Positions 41,681-50,570 of a DNA stretch of 64,000 nucleotides are shown here, piece by piece (within the stretch, counting starts at the first letter, position 1; each line of letters begins with the position of its first letter). This stretch comes from Pontibacter aquaedesilientis (GTDB taxonomy: Bacteria; Bacteroidota; Bacteroidia; Cytophagales; Hymenobacteraceae), in assembly GCF_014773225.1 (NCBI RefSeq), contig NZ_JACXAJ010000002.1, positions 310,001 through 374,000 on the forward strand. The letters run 5' to 3'. The translations under genes were made by a program, and so were the position numbers. The notes beneath the pieces were generated by a model, which saw only the letters and a program-made list of their open reading frames with translations, did no database searches and had not been told where the DNA came from.

Positions 41681-43789
41681 TTATTTGATATCATTTTTAA
41701 TGATGGCCACCGCCTCTTCCACGTAAATATCTTTCTGGAGTGACTTCATAAAATCTTTGTTGCGGGCCAGTTTGGCTGTATCGCCGGCAATGGCCTGCAA
41801 GTCATTCTTCATTCTGGAAACGTTCAGCACAGGTACTTTCTTCTGGGCTTCTTCCAGTTGCTTGTTGGCTGCCTCACTTTTTTTCTCTTCTTCCATGTAC
41901 TTTTTGAAGCTAAGTGAACGAGTTGTGTTGTCAGACTGCTTTTTCAAACGCTCACCACTTTCTTTGATAATCTGGAAGCTTTCGTTTCCAGAAACACGAC
42001 TCTTACTGCTCGCCTGTATCGCCGGCATATTCAGCTTGTTCTGTGCCCAAGGCTTGTAACGGGCCGGAGTGATCTCATCAAACGGAAGCGGGTAATCCTG
42101 CTCTTTCTCACCAAACTCCAAGAAGCTGTAGGCATCAGGCAGTATCACATCTGGCATAACGCCGCGCAACTGCGTGGTACCCCCGTTGATGCGATAGAAT
42201 TTCTGGATGGTCAGTTTCAACGCACCAAACGGTTTGTAAGGATCGAACTGAGAAGGCAGTGCCTCGTCGAGTTCAAAAAACTGCTGCACCGTGCCTTTGC
42301 CAAAAGTAGGAGTGCCCACAATTACCGCTCGCTTATAGTCCTGCATAGCCGCAGCCAGAATCTCAGAAGCCGAAGCGCTGTTAGAATTTACCATAATCAC
42401 CAGTGGACCGCCATACTGCACCTGTGAGTCGCGGTCATCCAGTACAACTGTTTTGCCAGATGCAGTTTTCACTTGCACGATAGGGCCTTGCTCGATGAAC
42501 AAGCCTGCCATTTCGACAGCATCAGCCAACGAGCCACCGCCGTTGTTACGAAGGTCCAGAATGAGGCCTTGCATACCTGCAGCTTTCAATTTAGCTACCT
42601 CTGCCTTTACATCGGCACCGCTGTTGCGGCCACCGTTTCGCTCAAAGTCAGCATAAAAACCAGGCAGTTTGATGTACCCGATCTTCTTGTTGTCGTCGAT
42701 CATGGCAGACTGGGCATAGGTTTCTTCGAACACGATCACATCGCGGACAATCGGTATAATGCGAGTGCTGCCGTCTGGCTTGCGCACAGTCAGGCGCACT
42801 TCCGTTCCCTTTTTGCCTCTAATCAACTGGATAGCATCATCAATGCGCATACCTTCTATCAGGACGGCGTCACCGCTGCCCTGAGCCACTTTCTGGATGG
42901 CATCGCCAGGCTTCAGGTCGCCCTGCAGATACGATGGACTACCCGGCACGATTTCCATTACTTTAATCTGACCATCCTTCTCCTGCAAGGAAGCACCTAT
43001 ACCTTCCAGACGACCCGTAAACTCGATGTCGAAATCAGACTTGGCTTTAGGAGGAAGGTAACCGGTATGCGGGTCATAGACGTTTGCCACAGCGTTGATG
43101 TAAGTGGCACGACGATCATCACGCGTTACCTGAGCAAGGCGCTTGTAAAGTTCGTTATAGGCCGTCAGTACCTTTTCACGGGCTTCGGCCTCCAGCTGGT
43201 CAAATGTTTTTTTCTCTTTTTTCTCGGTATTGGCGGTCGCTTTTTCCTGCTGCGTCTGCATATCAGACAAGCGCACCAAAGTCTGGTACTTCAACTGCTT
43301 TCTCCAAGCCTCTTTCAACTCCGCCTTATCTTTGGCATACTTCAGTTTCTTGCCATCCAGCTCAATGTTTTCATCTTTGCTGAAATCAAATGGCTTGGAC
43401 AGAATATCTTTATAATACGCTTCCGATTCCTTGGTGCGCTTTTCGATCAGGTCAGCCGACATGTCAAAAAACTCAAAGGAGCCGGCACGCAACTGGTCAT
43501 CAAGCTGCGTCTCGTATTTGCGCAACATCGCCACATCCGACTCAAGCAAGAACTTTTTATTGAAATCCAACCGCTCCAGGTATAGCTTAAAAGCTTTCTT
43601 AGAGAAGTTATCATCAACCTTTTCGGGGCTGTAATGGGCAGAACTGAGTCCCTGCATCAGGGCTTTGATCAGTATTTCGTTTTTCCCCTCAGGCGAGCTG
43701 TTCTTGCTGTACAGGATAAAAGAACCTGTCAGCAGTATCACAGCCAATACAGAAAGGAATATTTTAAATCTGGTTGTCAAGGATAGCAT
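41681..43789 (-). CDS. prc: Carboxy-terminal processing protease (Prc/Tsp)
   Basis: This 702-residue S41 peptidase has an N-terminal membrane anchor or signal (KIFLSVLAVILLTGSFIL). A long helical prc N-domain (about 35-240) is followed by a PDZ domain (about 250-340, with FTGRLEGIGASLQEKDG and SPSYLQGDLKPGD). The S41 core has the catalytic serine in VNSNSASASEILAAAM and the lysine in TFGKGTVQ. A C-terminal helical domain follows. It degrades or trims periplasmic proteins at their C-termini. The next gene on this strand, ggt, follows after the terminator and is separate. Confidence 0.94.
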   Translation of the reverse strand: MLSLTTRFKIFLSVLAVILLTGSFILYSKNSSPEGKNEILIKALMQGLSSAHYSPEKVDDNFSKKAFKLYLERLDFNKKFLLESDVAMLRKYETQLDDQLRAGSFEFFDMSADLIEKRTKESEAYYKDILSKPFDFSKDENIELDGKKLKYAKDKAELKEAWRKQLKYQTLVRLSDMQTQQEKATANTEKKEKKTFDQLEAEAREKVLTAYNELYKRLAQVTRDDRRATYINAVANVYDPHTGYLPPKAKSDFDIEFTGRLEGIGASLQEKDGQIKVMEIVPGSPSYLQGDLKPGDAIQKVAQGSGDAVLIEGMRIDDAIQLIRGKKGTEVRLTVRKPDGSTRIIPIVRDVIVFEETYAQSAMIDDNKKIGYIKLPGFYADFERNGGRNSGADVKAEVAKLKAAGMQGLILDLRNNGGGSLADAVEMAGLFIEQGPIVQVKTASGKTVVLDDRDSQVQYGGPLVIMVNSNSASASEILAAAMQDYKRAVIVGTPTFGKGTVQQFFELDEALPSQFDPYKPFGALKLTIQKFYRINGGTTQLRGVMPDVILPDAYSFLEFGEKEQDYPLPFDEITPARYKPWAQNKLNMPAIQASSKSRVSGNESFQIIKESGERLKKQSDNTTRSLSFKKYMEEEKKSEAANKQLEEAQKKVPVLNVSRMKNDLQAIAGDTAKLARNKDFMKSLQKDIYVEEAVAIIKNDIK

Positions 43790-44102
43790 CTAATTTAGTT
43801 AGTTGGACCACAAAAACTATACGCAAAAGTAGTGCCGCAGATGGTGAGCCTATGGTTTCTTTCGCGCCGAGTCCTAATGTAGTATAAATATATTTTATCA
43901 CAAAAGGCAGCAGCCTGTAACTTGATACAAACTCGCGCAGCATCTTGTTTACGAGTCAGCTTGCTGTTTATTATAACTGTCGTATGATTTTTTTCGTTTC
44001 CCGAGCATACTAAAAACTGCAAGGCTGAAAACCATTTAACACACCTGTTTGGCCGTAACAGTTGCCTTTTAGGGGAGGTATAGTAGCAACAGACGGGATA
44101 TA
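43790..44102. other. Divergent spacer between prc and the GDSL esterase
   Basis: AT-rich, 313 bases. It contains GGTATAG at about 44077 but no TAnnTTTG element, hairpin, tRNA or small ORF that I can support. Confidence 0.4.
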
Positions 44103-44663
44103 ATGAAGACAATTCTATTTTTTGGGGACAGCCTTACGGCAGGCTACGGTCTACCTACTGCGCAGGCATATCCTTCGCTCATTCAGCAAAAACTGCAGGA
44201 CGAAGGGCATGATTACACCGTGATCAACGCAGGTATAAGTGGCGACACAACAGCCAGTGGCCTCTATCGGTTGGATAAGTGGCTTTCGGGCCCAGTGGAT
44301 ATATTTGTGCTGGCGCTGGGTGCCAATGATGGCCTGAGAGGTATACCCGCCCGCGAAACCTCGCAAAACCTTCAGCAGATCATCGATAAGGTGAAGCATA
44401 AACATCCTGAGGCACAAATCATCTTGTCAGGCATGGAAATTCCGGATATCGTGCCGGGGCGCTACGCGGCTGAGTTCAGGGCCTTGTTCCGGGAGCTGGC
44501 GATTCGGAACAACGTGTCCTTCGTGCCTTTTTTGCTGGAGGGCGTAGCAGGTATGCGCCACCTAAACCTGCCTGATGGGGTGCATCCTAATGCAGAGGGA
44601 CAAAAACTCCTCGCTCGCCATACCTGGGCTGTGTTGGAAGACCTCTTGAAAAAGGAGCTATAA
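44103..44663 (+). CDS. SGNH/GDSL esterase (TesA-like)
   Basis: This 186-residue SGNH hydrolase has block I FFGDSLTAGYG with nucleophile Ser10, the oxyanion glycine in NAGISGDTTASGLYR, block III LGANDGLRG, and the Asp-His pair in LPDGVHPNAEGQ. It closely resembles TesA/arylesterase proteins, but lacks a signal peptide, so it should be cytosolic unless an upstream start exists. It hydrolyses small esters or acyl thioesters; the substrate is not predictable. Confidence 0.9.
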   Translation: MKTILFFGDSLTAGYGLPTAQAYPSLIQQKLQDEGHDYTVINAGISGDTTASGLYRLDKWLSGPVDIFVLALGANDGLRGIPARETSQNLQQIIDKVKHKHPEAQIILSGMEIPDIVPGRYAAEFRALFRELAIRNNVSFVPFLLEGVAGMRHLNLPDGVHPNAEGQKLLARHTWAVLEDLLKKEL

Positions 44664-44665
44664 AT

Positions 44666-44698
44666 GCGCAAGGCGGAACTTTGGGTTCCGCCTTGCGT
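44666..44698. terminator. Strong hairpin after the GDSL esterase
   Basis: GCGCAAGGCGGAAC/GTTCCGCCTTGCG stem, perfect over 12 pairs, between convergent genes. There is no T-run, so it may be a Rho-assisted or bidirectional end. Confidence 0.6.
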
Positions 44699-44720
44699 GA
44701 GTGTACACTTAATGAGCTTG

Positions 44721-45305
44721 TTAATTTTTTAGATCCAGTCTGAAACGCATGGCCTGCTCCATGTGCGCTCTAATCTCTTTTGCCGTGTTGCGTGCCCAGA
44801 AATTAAATGCGGTGTTATCAGTCTCAGCCACATCTTTTACATTGTCGTCGAACTCATCTGCGGCGTCTTTGTGCGCATCGATTACATTGTCCCAATAGGC
44901 GCGGTCGAACTTCCCGGTCTCGGTCTCGCGCAGTTCCTGTACTCTTCCGGCCTGGTCTTCAGTCATTGTCTCGGGAAGTGTGACCTGATACTGCCCGGAC
45001 ATTTCCCCGAGTTCCTCCAGTTTTTTGCCATACAGGTCTATCATGCGCTGCCCGTACTCCTTTACCTGGGGAGACAGACCTTTCTCGACAGCCAGTTTGC
45101 CAAGCTCAACCTGTTGGTTACTTATGTTGTAAGCATAGGCCATGAATTCGCGTTTCTCGTCCGTCAGGGAAACGTCGGCAACTGGGGTATCGCTAGCCGC
45201 TGTATCAACCGTAGTGTTGGAATCCGTCTCCTTTGTGCCGGAGTCACAGGACGTAAAGGCGACAGTGCCAAGCAAAAGGCCTGCAGCCATCCATAGATTT
45301 CTCAT
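44721..45305 (-). CDS. DUF4142 lipoprotein
   Basis: This 194-residue lipoprotein has a type II signal (AAGLLLGTVAFTSC). An acidic Thr/Asp-rich linker (residues about 21-48) leads into a four-helix DUF4142 domain (about 48-190) with AYNISNQQVELGKLAVEKGLS and VKEYGQRMIDLYGKKLEEL. The family resembles ferritin-like bundles, but no metal-binding signature is apparent. Function unknown; it is probably periplasmic. Its linker resembles that of the fasciclin and small acidic lipoproteins nearby. Confidence 0.82.
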   Translation of the reverse strand: MRNLWMAAGLLLGTVAFTSCDSGTKETDSNTTVDTAASDTPVADVSLTDEKREFMAYAYNISNQQVELGKLAVEKGLSPQVKEYGQRMIDLYGKKLEELGEMSGQYQVTLPETMTEDQAGRVQELRETETGKFDRAYWDNVIDAHKDAADEFDDNVKDVAETDNTAFNFWARNTAKEIRAHMEQAMRFRLDLKN

Positions 45306-45573
45306 AGTTTTATGGTTTAGTGTATTGATTTAATTCCTAAAGCATACGCAACAATGTCAGTTTGTGTGCTATGTGTTCATACAGGTGGTTTGCGAGAGCA
45401 AATCCTAGGGCATCAAATTAGAGGTTTAGCATGCACACGGCCGCAGGCCAGAGATGAATAGTTGATCTTGATAAAGCACCGGTAGCTTATACGGAAAACC
45501 CGGAAATGCCAAAGGCTCGACTCCTCCAAATGGACAAGCCAAGCCTTTGCAATTACAATAAGCTAATTAAAGC

Positions 45574-46110
45574 TTAGTAATAGATATGCTCTCCGCGGTG
45601 TTTCTGAAAATGGGTTTCGAAGTAGCGTGCATCTTCAGGAGTGCGTGGATTGAAACCCAACACGATATTGCCTTCTTTCACGCCTTCTTCATATAACTTG
45701 GCGCGTTCCTCCGGAATACCTGCTCCAACCAATGCGCCAATCAGGCCACCTGTCAGGCCACCTGCACCTGCACCGGCCAGACCTGCTGCCAATGGGCCAG
45801 CTATTACCAGACCAAGTCCTGGGATAGCTACGGAAGTACCTATAGCTGCTACTGCACCTACAATGGCACCCAACGTGCCGCCGATGGCAGAACCCGCTCC
45901 GGCACCTTCAAGCGATTTGTTGCCCAGTTCAGTGTCTCCGTCTTTGTCCACGTCATCAGAAAAATGACGCTTACGTCCTTCGTCAGACATCACAACGTTG
46001 ATATCATCCTTGTCATACCCTCTGGCACGAAGTTCTTCATATGCGCGCTCCGCACTATCACGGTCTTTGAACATGGCTGTCATCATGTTCGAGTTATCAA
46101 TTTTGTTCAT
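45574..46110 (-). CDS. General stress protein 17M-like, glycine-zipper protein
   Basis: This 178-residue protein starts with a small ferredoxin-like alpha/beta domain (MMTAMFKDRDSAERAYEELRARGYDKDDINVVM). A glycine/alanine-rich hydrophobic middle follows (about residues 70-130, resembling glycine-zipper helices), then a soluble tail (EERAKLYEEGVKEGNIVLGF). The N-terminal part resembles the YflT/17M general stress family. It probably inserts in or on the membrane. It is flanked by other stress-type genes. Function is not established. Confidence 0.75.
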   Translation of the reverse strand: MNKIDNSNMMTAMFKDRDSAERAYEELRARGYDKDDINVVMSDEGRKRHFSDDVDKDGDTELGNKSLEGAGAGSAIGGTLGAIVGAVAAIGTSVAIPGLGLVIAGPLAAGLAGAGAGGLTGGLIGALVGAGIPEERAKLYEEGVKEGNIVLGFNPRTPEDARYFETHFQKHRGEHIYY

Positions 46111-46294
46111 AGCTTTTTTAAGTTGTTTAAGATTTTATAATCTATCGCTGGCCTTTTAAAATGACCAGTTTATACTAACGGAACAAGGAAGGTATAGTTG
46201 CGGGAAGAAAAGTGCAGGACAATGAATTTTAGAGGTATATGATTACTGGTGAATCAATTAAGGTATGCCATGATTTTTCAGGTTCAGGGACAAA

Positions 46295-46326
46295 CAAAAA
46301 GCCTTCCTATGGGAAGGAAGGCTTTT
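46295..46326 (-). terminator. Terminator after the fasciclin gene
   Basis: AAAAGCCTTCC/GGAAGGCTTTT stem; on the minus strand it is followed by a short T-run. Confidence 0.75.
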
Positions 46327-46350
46327 CAAGGTTTTTCAGTATGTGGTAAG

Positions 46351-47001
46351 TTATTTCTTATCCATTACCTGATCTGCTGTTACCAGCACTCTGTCTACCA
46401 CGTGGATCACACCATTAGAAGCTTCGATGTTTGGCTCCACAATGTTAGCGCCTCCAATCGTGAAGGTGTTAGGGTTTGCACCCGCTGCCGCTCCCACTTC
46501 AATATAGTCAGTGTCACTGATCTGTATTCGCTGATTCGACTGCAATTGCGCAGTGGTTACCTTGTTAGCGATAACATGTGCCTGCAACACTTTAATCAGT
46601 TCATTTCTGTTTTCTGGTTTTTTAAGGTATTCTAATTGGCCGGCAGGCAATGCCTCGAATGCTTTGTTGGTGGGAGCAAACATGGTGAACTCGCCTTCAC
46701 CTTCTAAAGCAGCCGTAATGTTGGCAGTTTGCAAAAGGCTCATAAAAGTGGATATATCGCTCCTTGTACCTGCAGCATCCAGAATAGTCATGGAACTGGT
46801 TTCCATATCAGCCTCCATATCCATATCAGTGCTTACTTCGGTCTCCACAGTCACGTCGTCACCAGCCATCGTTTGGGTTTCGCTCATTGTGGTTGTCTCC
46901 TCCATGGCTGTAGAGTCCATTGAGTCGTTGCTACTGGCACAACTGAATAAAAAGCCTGCGGCTAATACGGCGGCTGCTGGTTTTAACATTTTCATTTTCA
47001 T
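46351..47001 (-). CDS. Fasciclin (FAS1) domain lipoprotein
   Basis: This 216-residue protein has a lipoprotein signal (PAAAVLAAGFLFSC). A Met/Thr/Glu/Asp-rich disordered linker (about 22-72) precedes one FAS1 domain (about 75-214) with the EFTMFAPTNKAFEALPAGQLEYL box and a late IVEPNIEASNGVIHVVDRVL box. FAS1 domains mediate adhesion or polymer binding. It is probably anchored in the outer membrane. The linker has a composition close to the small acidic lipoprotein at 49.0 kb. Confidence 0.9.
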   Translation of the reverse strand: MKMKMLKPAAAVLAAGFLFSCASSNDSMDSTAMEETTTMSETQTMAGDDVTVETEVSTDMDMEADMETSSMTILDAAGTRSDISTFMSLLQTANITAALEGEGEFTMFAPTNKAFEALPAGQLEYLKKPENRNELIKVLQAHVIANKVTTAQLQSNQRIQISDTDYIEVGAAAGANPNTFTIGGANIVEPNIEASNGVIHVVDRVLVTADQVMDKK

Positions 47002-47096
47002 AGTCTGTTGGGTTATATTGATAAATTAATTTTGTGCAATATTCAACAAAGAATAATGCATTGTTTATTTAACTTAAACCCCTAGAAAATGTTAGC

Positions 47097-47145
47097 AAAA
47101 AAAGGGATTTTCTGCAGTATTAAGGCAGAAAATCCCTTTTATTAT
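47097..47145 (-). terminator. Terminator after the anti-sigma-protease gene
   Basis: AAAGGGATTTTCTGC and GCAGAAAATCCCTTT arms, followed on the minus strand by a long T-run. Confidence 0.88.
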
Positions 47146-47169
47146 TGTAATAAAACAATAAGGTGTGGC

Positions 47170-48273
47170 TTAATTATAGACTTTTACGACAAAGATATAA
47201 TCCTGTAGTTTTTTGAGTTGCTGTGTTCTGGCAGTGCCATTCAGCGTATTCTGCTGTGGCATAGAAACCATAGTTGCCACGTTTTTCTCTTGCATTTCAC
47301 GCACCATCTGGAGCAGGTAAGAGGATTTCACAGCAAAGGCAGCGCCTTCCTGTCCGGCTTGTTTGCCATTGATAACACCAATGACATTGCCTTTATCATC
47401 CAGCAAAGGTCCACCACTGTTACCTGGGTTAAGCGGTATGGAAATCTGGTAGGAGGTAGTGTCACCCTCAAAGCCTGAAGCCGAGCTCAGGGAGCCTTCT
47501 CCAAAAACAATATCCTCACGCGGGAAACCTAAGGTATAGACACGTTCCCCCAAATCAGATTCGGAAGTTCTAAAGGTATAGGGCAACTTACTGAAACCAG
47601 CAAAGGCATTATCCTCTACCTTCAAAATAGACAGGTCATAGTCGGTATTGCGGTATACCTCCGTCACTTTGTACCGAAGGCCGGCTTTATTCTCAATCAG
47701 GATAGAGTCAGCACCCTGTATAACGTGCGAACTGGTCACGACATACCCATCAGGGCTAATTACAAATCCTGTACCGCTGAATCGGGCTGAGCGTGGGGTA
47801 GGAACAGGGCTGTCGGCACCGGTGATGCCGTTGATAAGAGCACGTTGTTCTTTCTTGATTTTCTCGACTTCGCGGCGGAGCTCCACATAACGGGCGGTTT
47901 GCTGCTGTACGGGGGCTTTGAGCTGTTGCACGCTCCAAAGTGTTCCAAACACAGAGAGCAGCGAGACGCTGGCCGCTACGGCCATGGTCTGGGCGTGCTT
48001 TCTGAAGAAAACCTTCCAGGCTTGCAGTTCGCCAGTGGCAGTTACATGCTGCGACTGGGCTTCCATATCGCTATGGATGGTGTTTAGCTTTTGGCGCAGG
48101 CTTTGGCGCTGGCCATAGTGCTGCATCGCCTGCAGGACTTGCCTGTGCTCCTGTACCTGGTCGGCGAGCCGCAGGTCGGAGAGCAACAGCGCCTCGAAGG
48201 CAGCCTTCTCCTCGGCCGGCATGGAGCCGGCCAGGTAGCGCTCTATTTGCTCGTAAATGCGGTAGTCAAACAT
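47170..48273 (-). CDS. Anti-sigma-like transmembrane protein fused to a trypsin-like (S1C) protease
   Basis: This 367-residue protein has an unusual layout. Residues 1-85 form a cytosolic helical region (YEQIERYLAGSMPAEEKAAFE) like the N-terminus of anti-sigma factors. A membrane helix at about 95-115 and a coiled-coil stalk (about 120-150) follow. The periplasmic S1C trypsin-like domain has an intact triad: His183 in SSHVIQG, Asp213 in NTDYDLSIL and Ser286 in NPGNSGGPLL. There is no PDZ domain. The gene lies 54 bases downstream of an ECF sigma factor on the same strand. It may bind the sigma factor and use its protease domain to sense or relay envelope stress; this is inference. Confidence 0.85.
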   Translation of the reverse strand: MFDYRIYEQIERYLAGSMPAEEKAAFEALLLSDLRLADQVQEHRQVLQAMQHYGQRQSLRQKLNTIHSDMEAQSQHVTATGELQAWKVFFRKHAQTMAVAASVSLLSVFGTLWSVQQLKAPVQQQTARYVELRREVEKIKKEQRALINGITGADSPVPTPRSARFSGTGFVISPDGYVVTSSHVIQGADSILIENKAGLRYKVTEVYRNTDYDLSILKVEDNAFAGFSKLPYTFRTSESDLGERVYTLGFPREDIVFGEGSLSSASGFEGDTTSYQISIPLNPGNSGGPLLDDKGNVIGVINGKQAGQEGAAFAVKSSYLLQMVREMQEKNVATMVSMPQQNTLNGTARTQQLKKLQDYIFVVKVYN

Positions 48274-48327
48274 TTCTCTATAAACTATACCTATATTTCA
48301 AGGTGCTAAAATTCTATTTTGTGTAGC

Positions 48328-48900
48328 CTACAACTCTGGCTTGTAAGAAGTAAAGAATAGCTTCTTGAGTCGCTGCAGACACTTGTACTTCTGGTTTTTG
48401 GCCGTGTCGGAGTTGGTATAGCCAAACTTCTCGGTAATCTCCTGCATGCCCTGTGCGCGGATGTAGAAGTCCTCCAGCAGGGTACGGCAAGGCTCCCCTA
48501 ATTGGCCCAGCGCTTCGGCCATTACGCCAAACTGCCGCTCGTTCTCATCGTGCTGCGGCACGTCTTCCTCCAGCGACAGATAATTATCGGTGTCTTCAAT
48601 CCGGCTGGCAAAGCGTCCCTTTTCGGCCAGTCGCTTAAGCCATAGCCTGCGGCAAACAGAGTACAGATAGGTCTTAATCTGGCAACTAAGCTCCAGGCTA
48701 TCGGCTTTTATTTTCTCATAGAAGACGATGACGCCTTCCTGATAAATGTCTTTGGCCTCATCATCGGTTCCACTGTTGTTGATGATGAAGTGAGATATCA
48801 TAGGGAAATGCAGCTTGTACAGATGTGCGAGTGCCCTGTCATCGTCATTCCGGATTCCTTCCAAAATCGCCTCATCTGTCTCATACAAACTCTTCCTCAT
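48328..48900 (-). CDS. ECF-type RNA polymerase sigma factor
   Basis: This 190-residue sigma-70 family protein has region 2 (DDEAKDIYQEGVIVFYEKI, with the D-x-x-QE pattern for polymerase binding) and region 4 (LGEPCRTLLEDFYIRAQGM followed by ITEKFGYTNSDTAKNQKYKCLQRLKKLF, a helix-turn-helix). Region 3 is absent, as in ECF factors. It is the first gene of a pair with the protease-fused anti-sigma-like protein. Upstream lies a GTAACCC inverted pair that may be its target promoter, which would allow autoregulation. Confidence 0.9.
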   Translation of the reverse strand: MRKSLYETDEAILEGIRNDDDRALAHLYKLHFPMISHFIINNSGTDDEAKDIYQEGVIVFYEKIKADSLELSCQIKTYLYSVCRRLWLKRLAEKGRFASRIEDTDNYLSLEEDVPQHDENERQFGVMAEALGQLGEPCRTLLEDFYIRAQGMQEITEKFGYTNSDTAKNQKYKCLQRLKKLFFTSYKPEL

Positions 48901-48934
48901 TCCGTTCCTTTTTTAATACGCCAGGCCGCTTTTT

Positions 48935-48982
48935 GTAACCCAACAAAAAAATATTTTAAAAAAATAAAAAATACCGGGTTAC
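48935..48982. promoter_or_regulatory. Inverted GTAACCC pair in the sigma-factor divergent spacer
   Basis: GTAACCC at 48935-48941 and its inverted copy GGGTTAC at 48976-48982 are separated by 34 AT-rich bases, between the divergent sigma gene and the small acidic lipoprotein gene. Each copy could be a -35 element for the gene it points to, as ECF factors often recognise AAC-containing -35 boxes. It is speculative, but the exact symmetry is visible. Confidence 0.45.
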
Positions 48983-49044
48983 CTATCCGGCTTTCTGGTA
49001 TGAAGTTCAAATTCGAAACCAAAACACTTAATCACAAACACAAA

Positions 49045-49233
49045 ATGAAAAATTTATTCAAATTCGCTTTCGTAGCTTTCGCCCTGGTAGCTTTCACAGC
49101 TTGCAACACTGAAGAATCAACTACTGAAACTGAAGCTGTTGAGACTGAAGTAACTACTGAAGAAGAAGTTGTTACAGAAGAAGTTGAAGTTGACACTACT
49201 GTTGAAGTTGACTCTACTGTAACTGTACAGTAA
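49045..49233 (+). CDS. Small acidic lipoprotein
   Basis: This 62-residue lipoprotein (signal FAFVALVAFTAC-type, acylated Cys20) has a mature part made almost entirely of Thr, Glu, Val and Asp, with repeats of the type TEEEVVTEEVEVDTTVEVD. I recognise no family. The strongly acidic, repetitive tail resembles the linkers of the nearby fasciclin and DUF4142 lipoproteins. It could be a disordered surface or periplasmic polyanion. It diverges from the ECF sigma gene and may be its target. Confidence 0.75.
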   Translation: MKNLFKFAFVAFALVAFTACNTEESTTETEAVETEVTTEEEVVTEEVEVDTTVEVDSTVTVQ

Positions 49234-49276
49234 TCAATAGCAGAACTACGGATTATACCTTATAGTTCTAAACACA

Positions 49277-49309
49277 TAAAAAGGCCCTGCAGCAATGCAG
49301 GGCCTTTTT
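49277..49309 (+). terminator. Terminator after the small lipoprotein
   Basis: AAAAAGGCCCTGCA/TGCAGGGCCTTTTT stem with T-run. Confidence 0.93.
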
Positions 49310-49382
49310 ATTTTTTGTACTGGTCAGGTTCAACGCAGATTTAAGTATAGTCGAAGGCTTCTGTGAAGCCATACTCTTTTAG

Positions 49383-50570
49383 TTAACGCTTCAGTTTTTT
49401 GCGGCGCTCCATTTCTTTGCTGATCAGGCCAAACTCGCGGCTGCTCTGGCCGGCAATGGCGGTGTTCTCATTGGCGCGGCGCAGCAGGTAGGGCATCACC
49501 GACTCCACCGGCCCGTAAGGCACATACTTAACCACATTATAGCCAGCATTAGCCAAATTGTAGGAGAGGTTGTCGCTCATGCCGAATAGCTGGGCAAAAA
49601 ACACGCGCTTGTCATCCGGGACTATACCTTTCTCATCCATCAGTTCCATCAACAGGTAGCAACTGTCCTCGTTGTGCGTGCCGGCGCAAAGCGAAATGCG
49701 GTCGATGTGATCGATGCAGAAGCGGAGCCCGTCGTTGTAAAGCTGGTCAGAGGCCTCTTTGGTCGGATTGATCGGGCTGGGGTAACCCATCTCCTCGGCG
49801 CGTTTACGTTCTTTTTCCATGTAGGCACCCCGCACGGGTTTTGCTCCCAGTATGTAGTCTTTGGCTACGGCGTTCTCGTAATCGCGCATGAGGGCGTCGA
49901 GGCGGTCGTGGCGGTAGAGCTGGTAGGTGTTGTAAACGATGGCCTTCTCTTTGTTGTAAAGCTCCATCATCTCGTAGGCCATGTTGTCAATCGTTTCCTG
50001 AAACCAGCTTTCCTCGGCATCCACAAACACGCGCACGTCGGCTTCGTGGCAGCGTTGACAGATATCATTCACCCGCTGGCGGCCACGCGCAAGGGCACCC
50101 TGCGCTTCGGTCGTCAGTTTTTCGCCGGCCTGCACTTTCTCCAAAATGTCCGTACTCATCAAGCCGGTTACTTTGAACACCGAGAAAGGTATGTTTTTGT
50201 TGCCTCTCGCTTTCTCAACCGTTCGCAAAATCTCATCGCGCGTCTCGTCAAAGCTTCTGTCCACACCTTCGCCCTCCACGGAGTAATCGAGTATAGTGCC
50301 GATATTATACCTGGCCAATTCACGGATAGCACGCTCCGATTCCTCTATGGTTTCGCCGCCGCAAAAATGGTTGAAAATGGTCGGTTTGATGATAAACTTA
50401 ACTGGCAAGTGCAGCTTAATGGCAGTGTTAAGTAAGTTGCCTCCCAGTTTCACAAACTTATTGTTGTTCATAGATTTGAACAACAGATACATTTTATAAA
50501 GCTCAGCGTCTGATTTGGATGAAAAAGCGACAGCTGTATCGTCGAAAGAAACGTTCGTAACTGGGTTCAT
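49383..50570 (-). CDS. Proline dehydrogenase
   Basis: This 395-residue flavoenzyme oxidises proline to pyrroline-5-carboxylate. It has a TIM-barrel with the FAD/proline-binding segments FVDAEESWFQETIDN, NTYQLYRHDRLDAL, LGAKPVRGAYMEKERKRAEE, and the C-terminal PYGPVESVMPYLLRRANEN, which carries the two substrate-carboxylate arginines. The start is ATG 50570 (MNPVTNV); an upstream frame to 50594 is less likely. The partner P5C dehydrogenase is not in this window. It diverges from the shikimate genes. Confidence 0.93.
   Translation of the reverse strand: MNPVTNVSFDDTAVAFSSKSDAELYKMYLLFKSMNNNKFVKLGGNLLNTAIKLHLPVKFIIKPTIFNHFCGGETIEESERAIRELARYNIGTILDYSVEGEGVDRSFDETRDEILRTVEKARGNKNIPFSVFKVTGLMSTDILEKVQAGEKLTTEAQGALARGRQRVNDICQRCHEADVRVFVDAEESWFQETIDNMAYEMMELYNKEKAIVYNTYQLYRHDRLDALMRDYENAVAKDYILGAKPVRGAYMEKERKRAEEMGYPSPINPTKEASDQLYNDGLRFCIDHIDRISLCAGTHNEDSCYLLMELMDEKGIVPDDKRVFFAQLFGMSDNLSYNLANAGYNVVKYVPYGPVESVMPYLLRRANENTAIAGQSSREFGLISKEMERRKKLKR

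Noticed and set aside
42473-43585. 370-codon open frame antisense to prc
   Set aside because: Shadow of the prc coding frame: no plausible start context and a composition typical of the reverse of a GC-biased gene.
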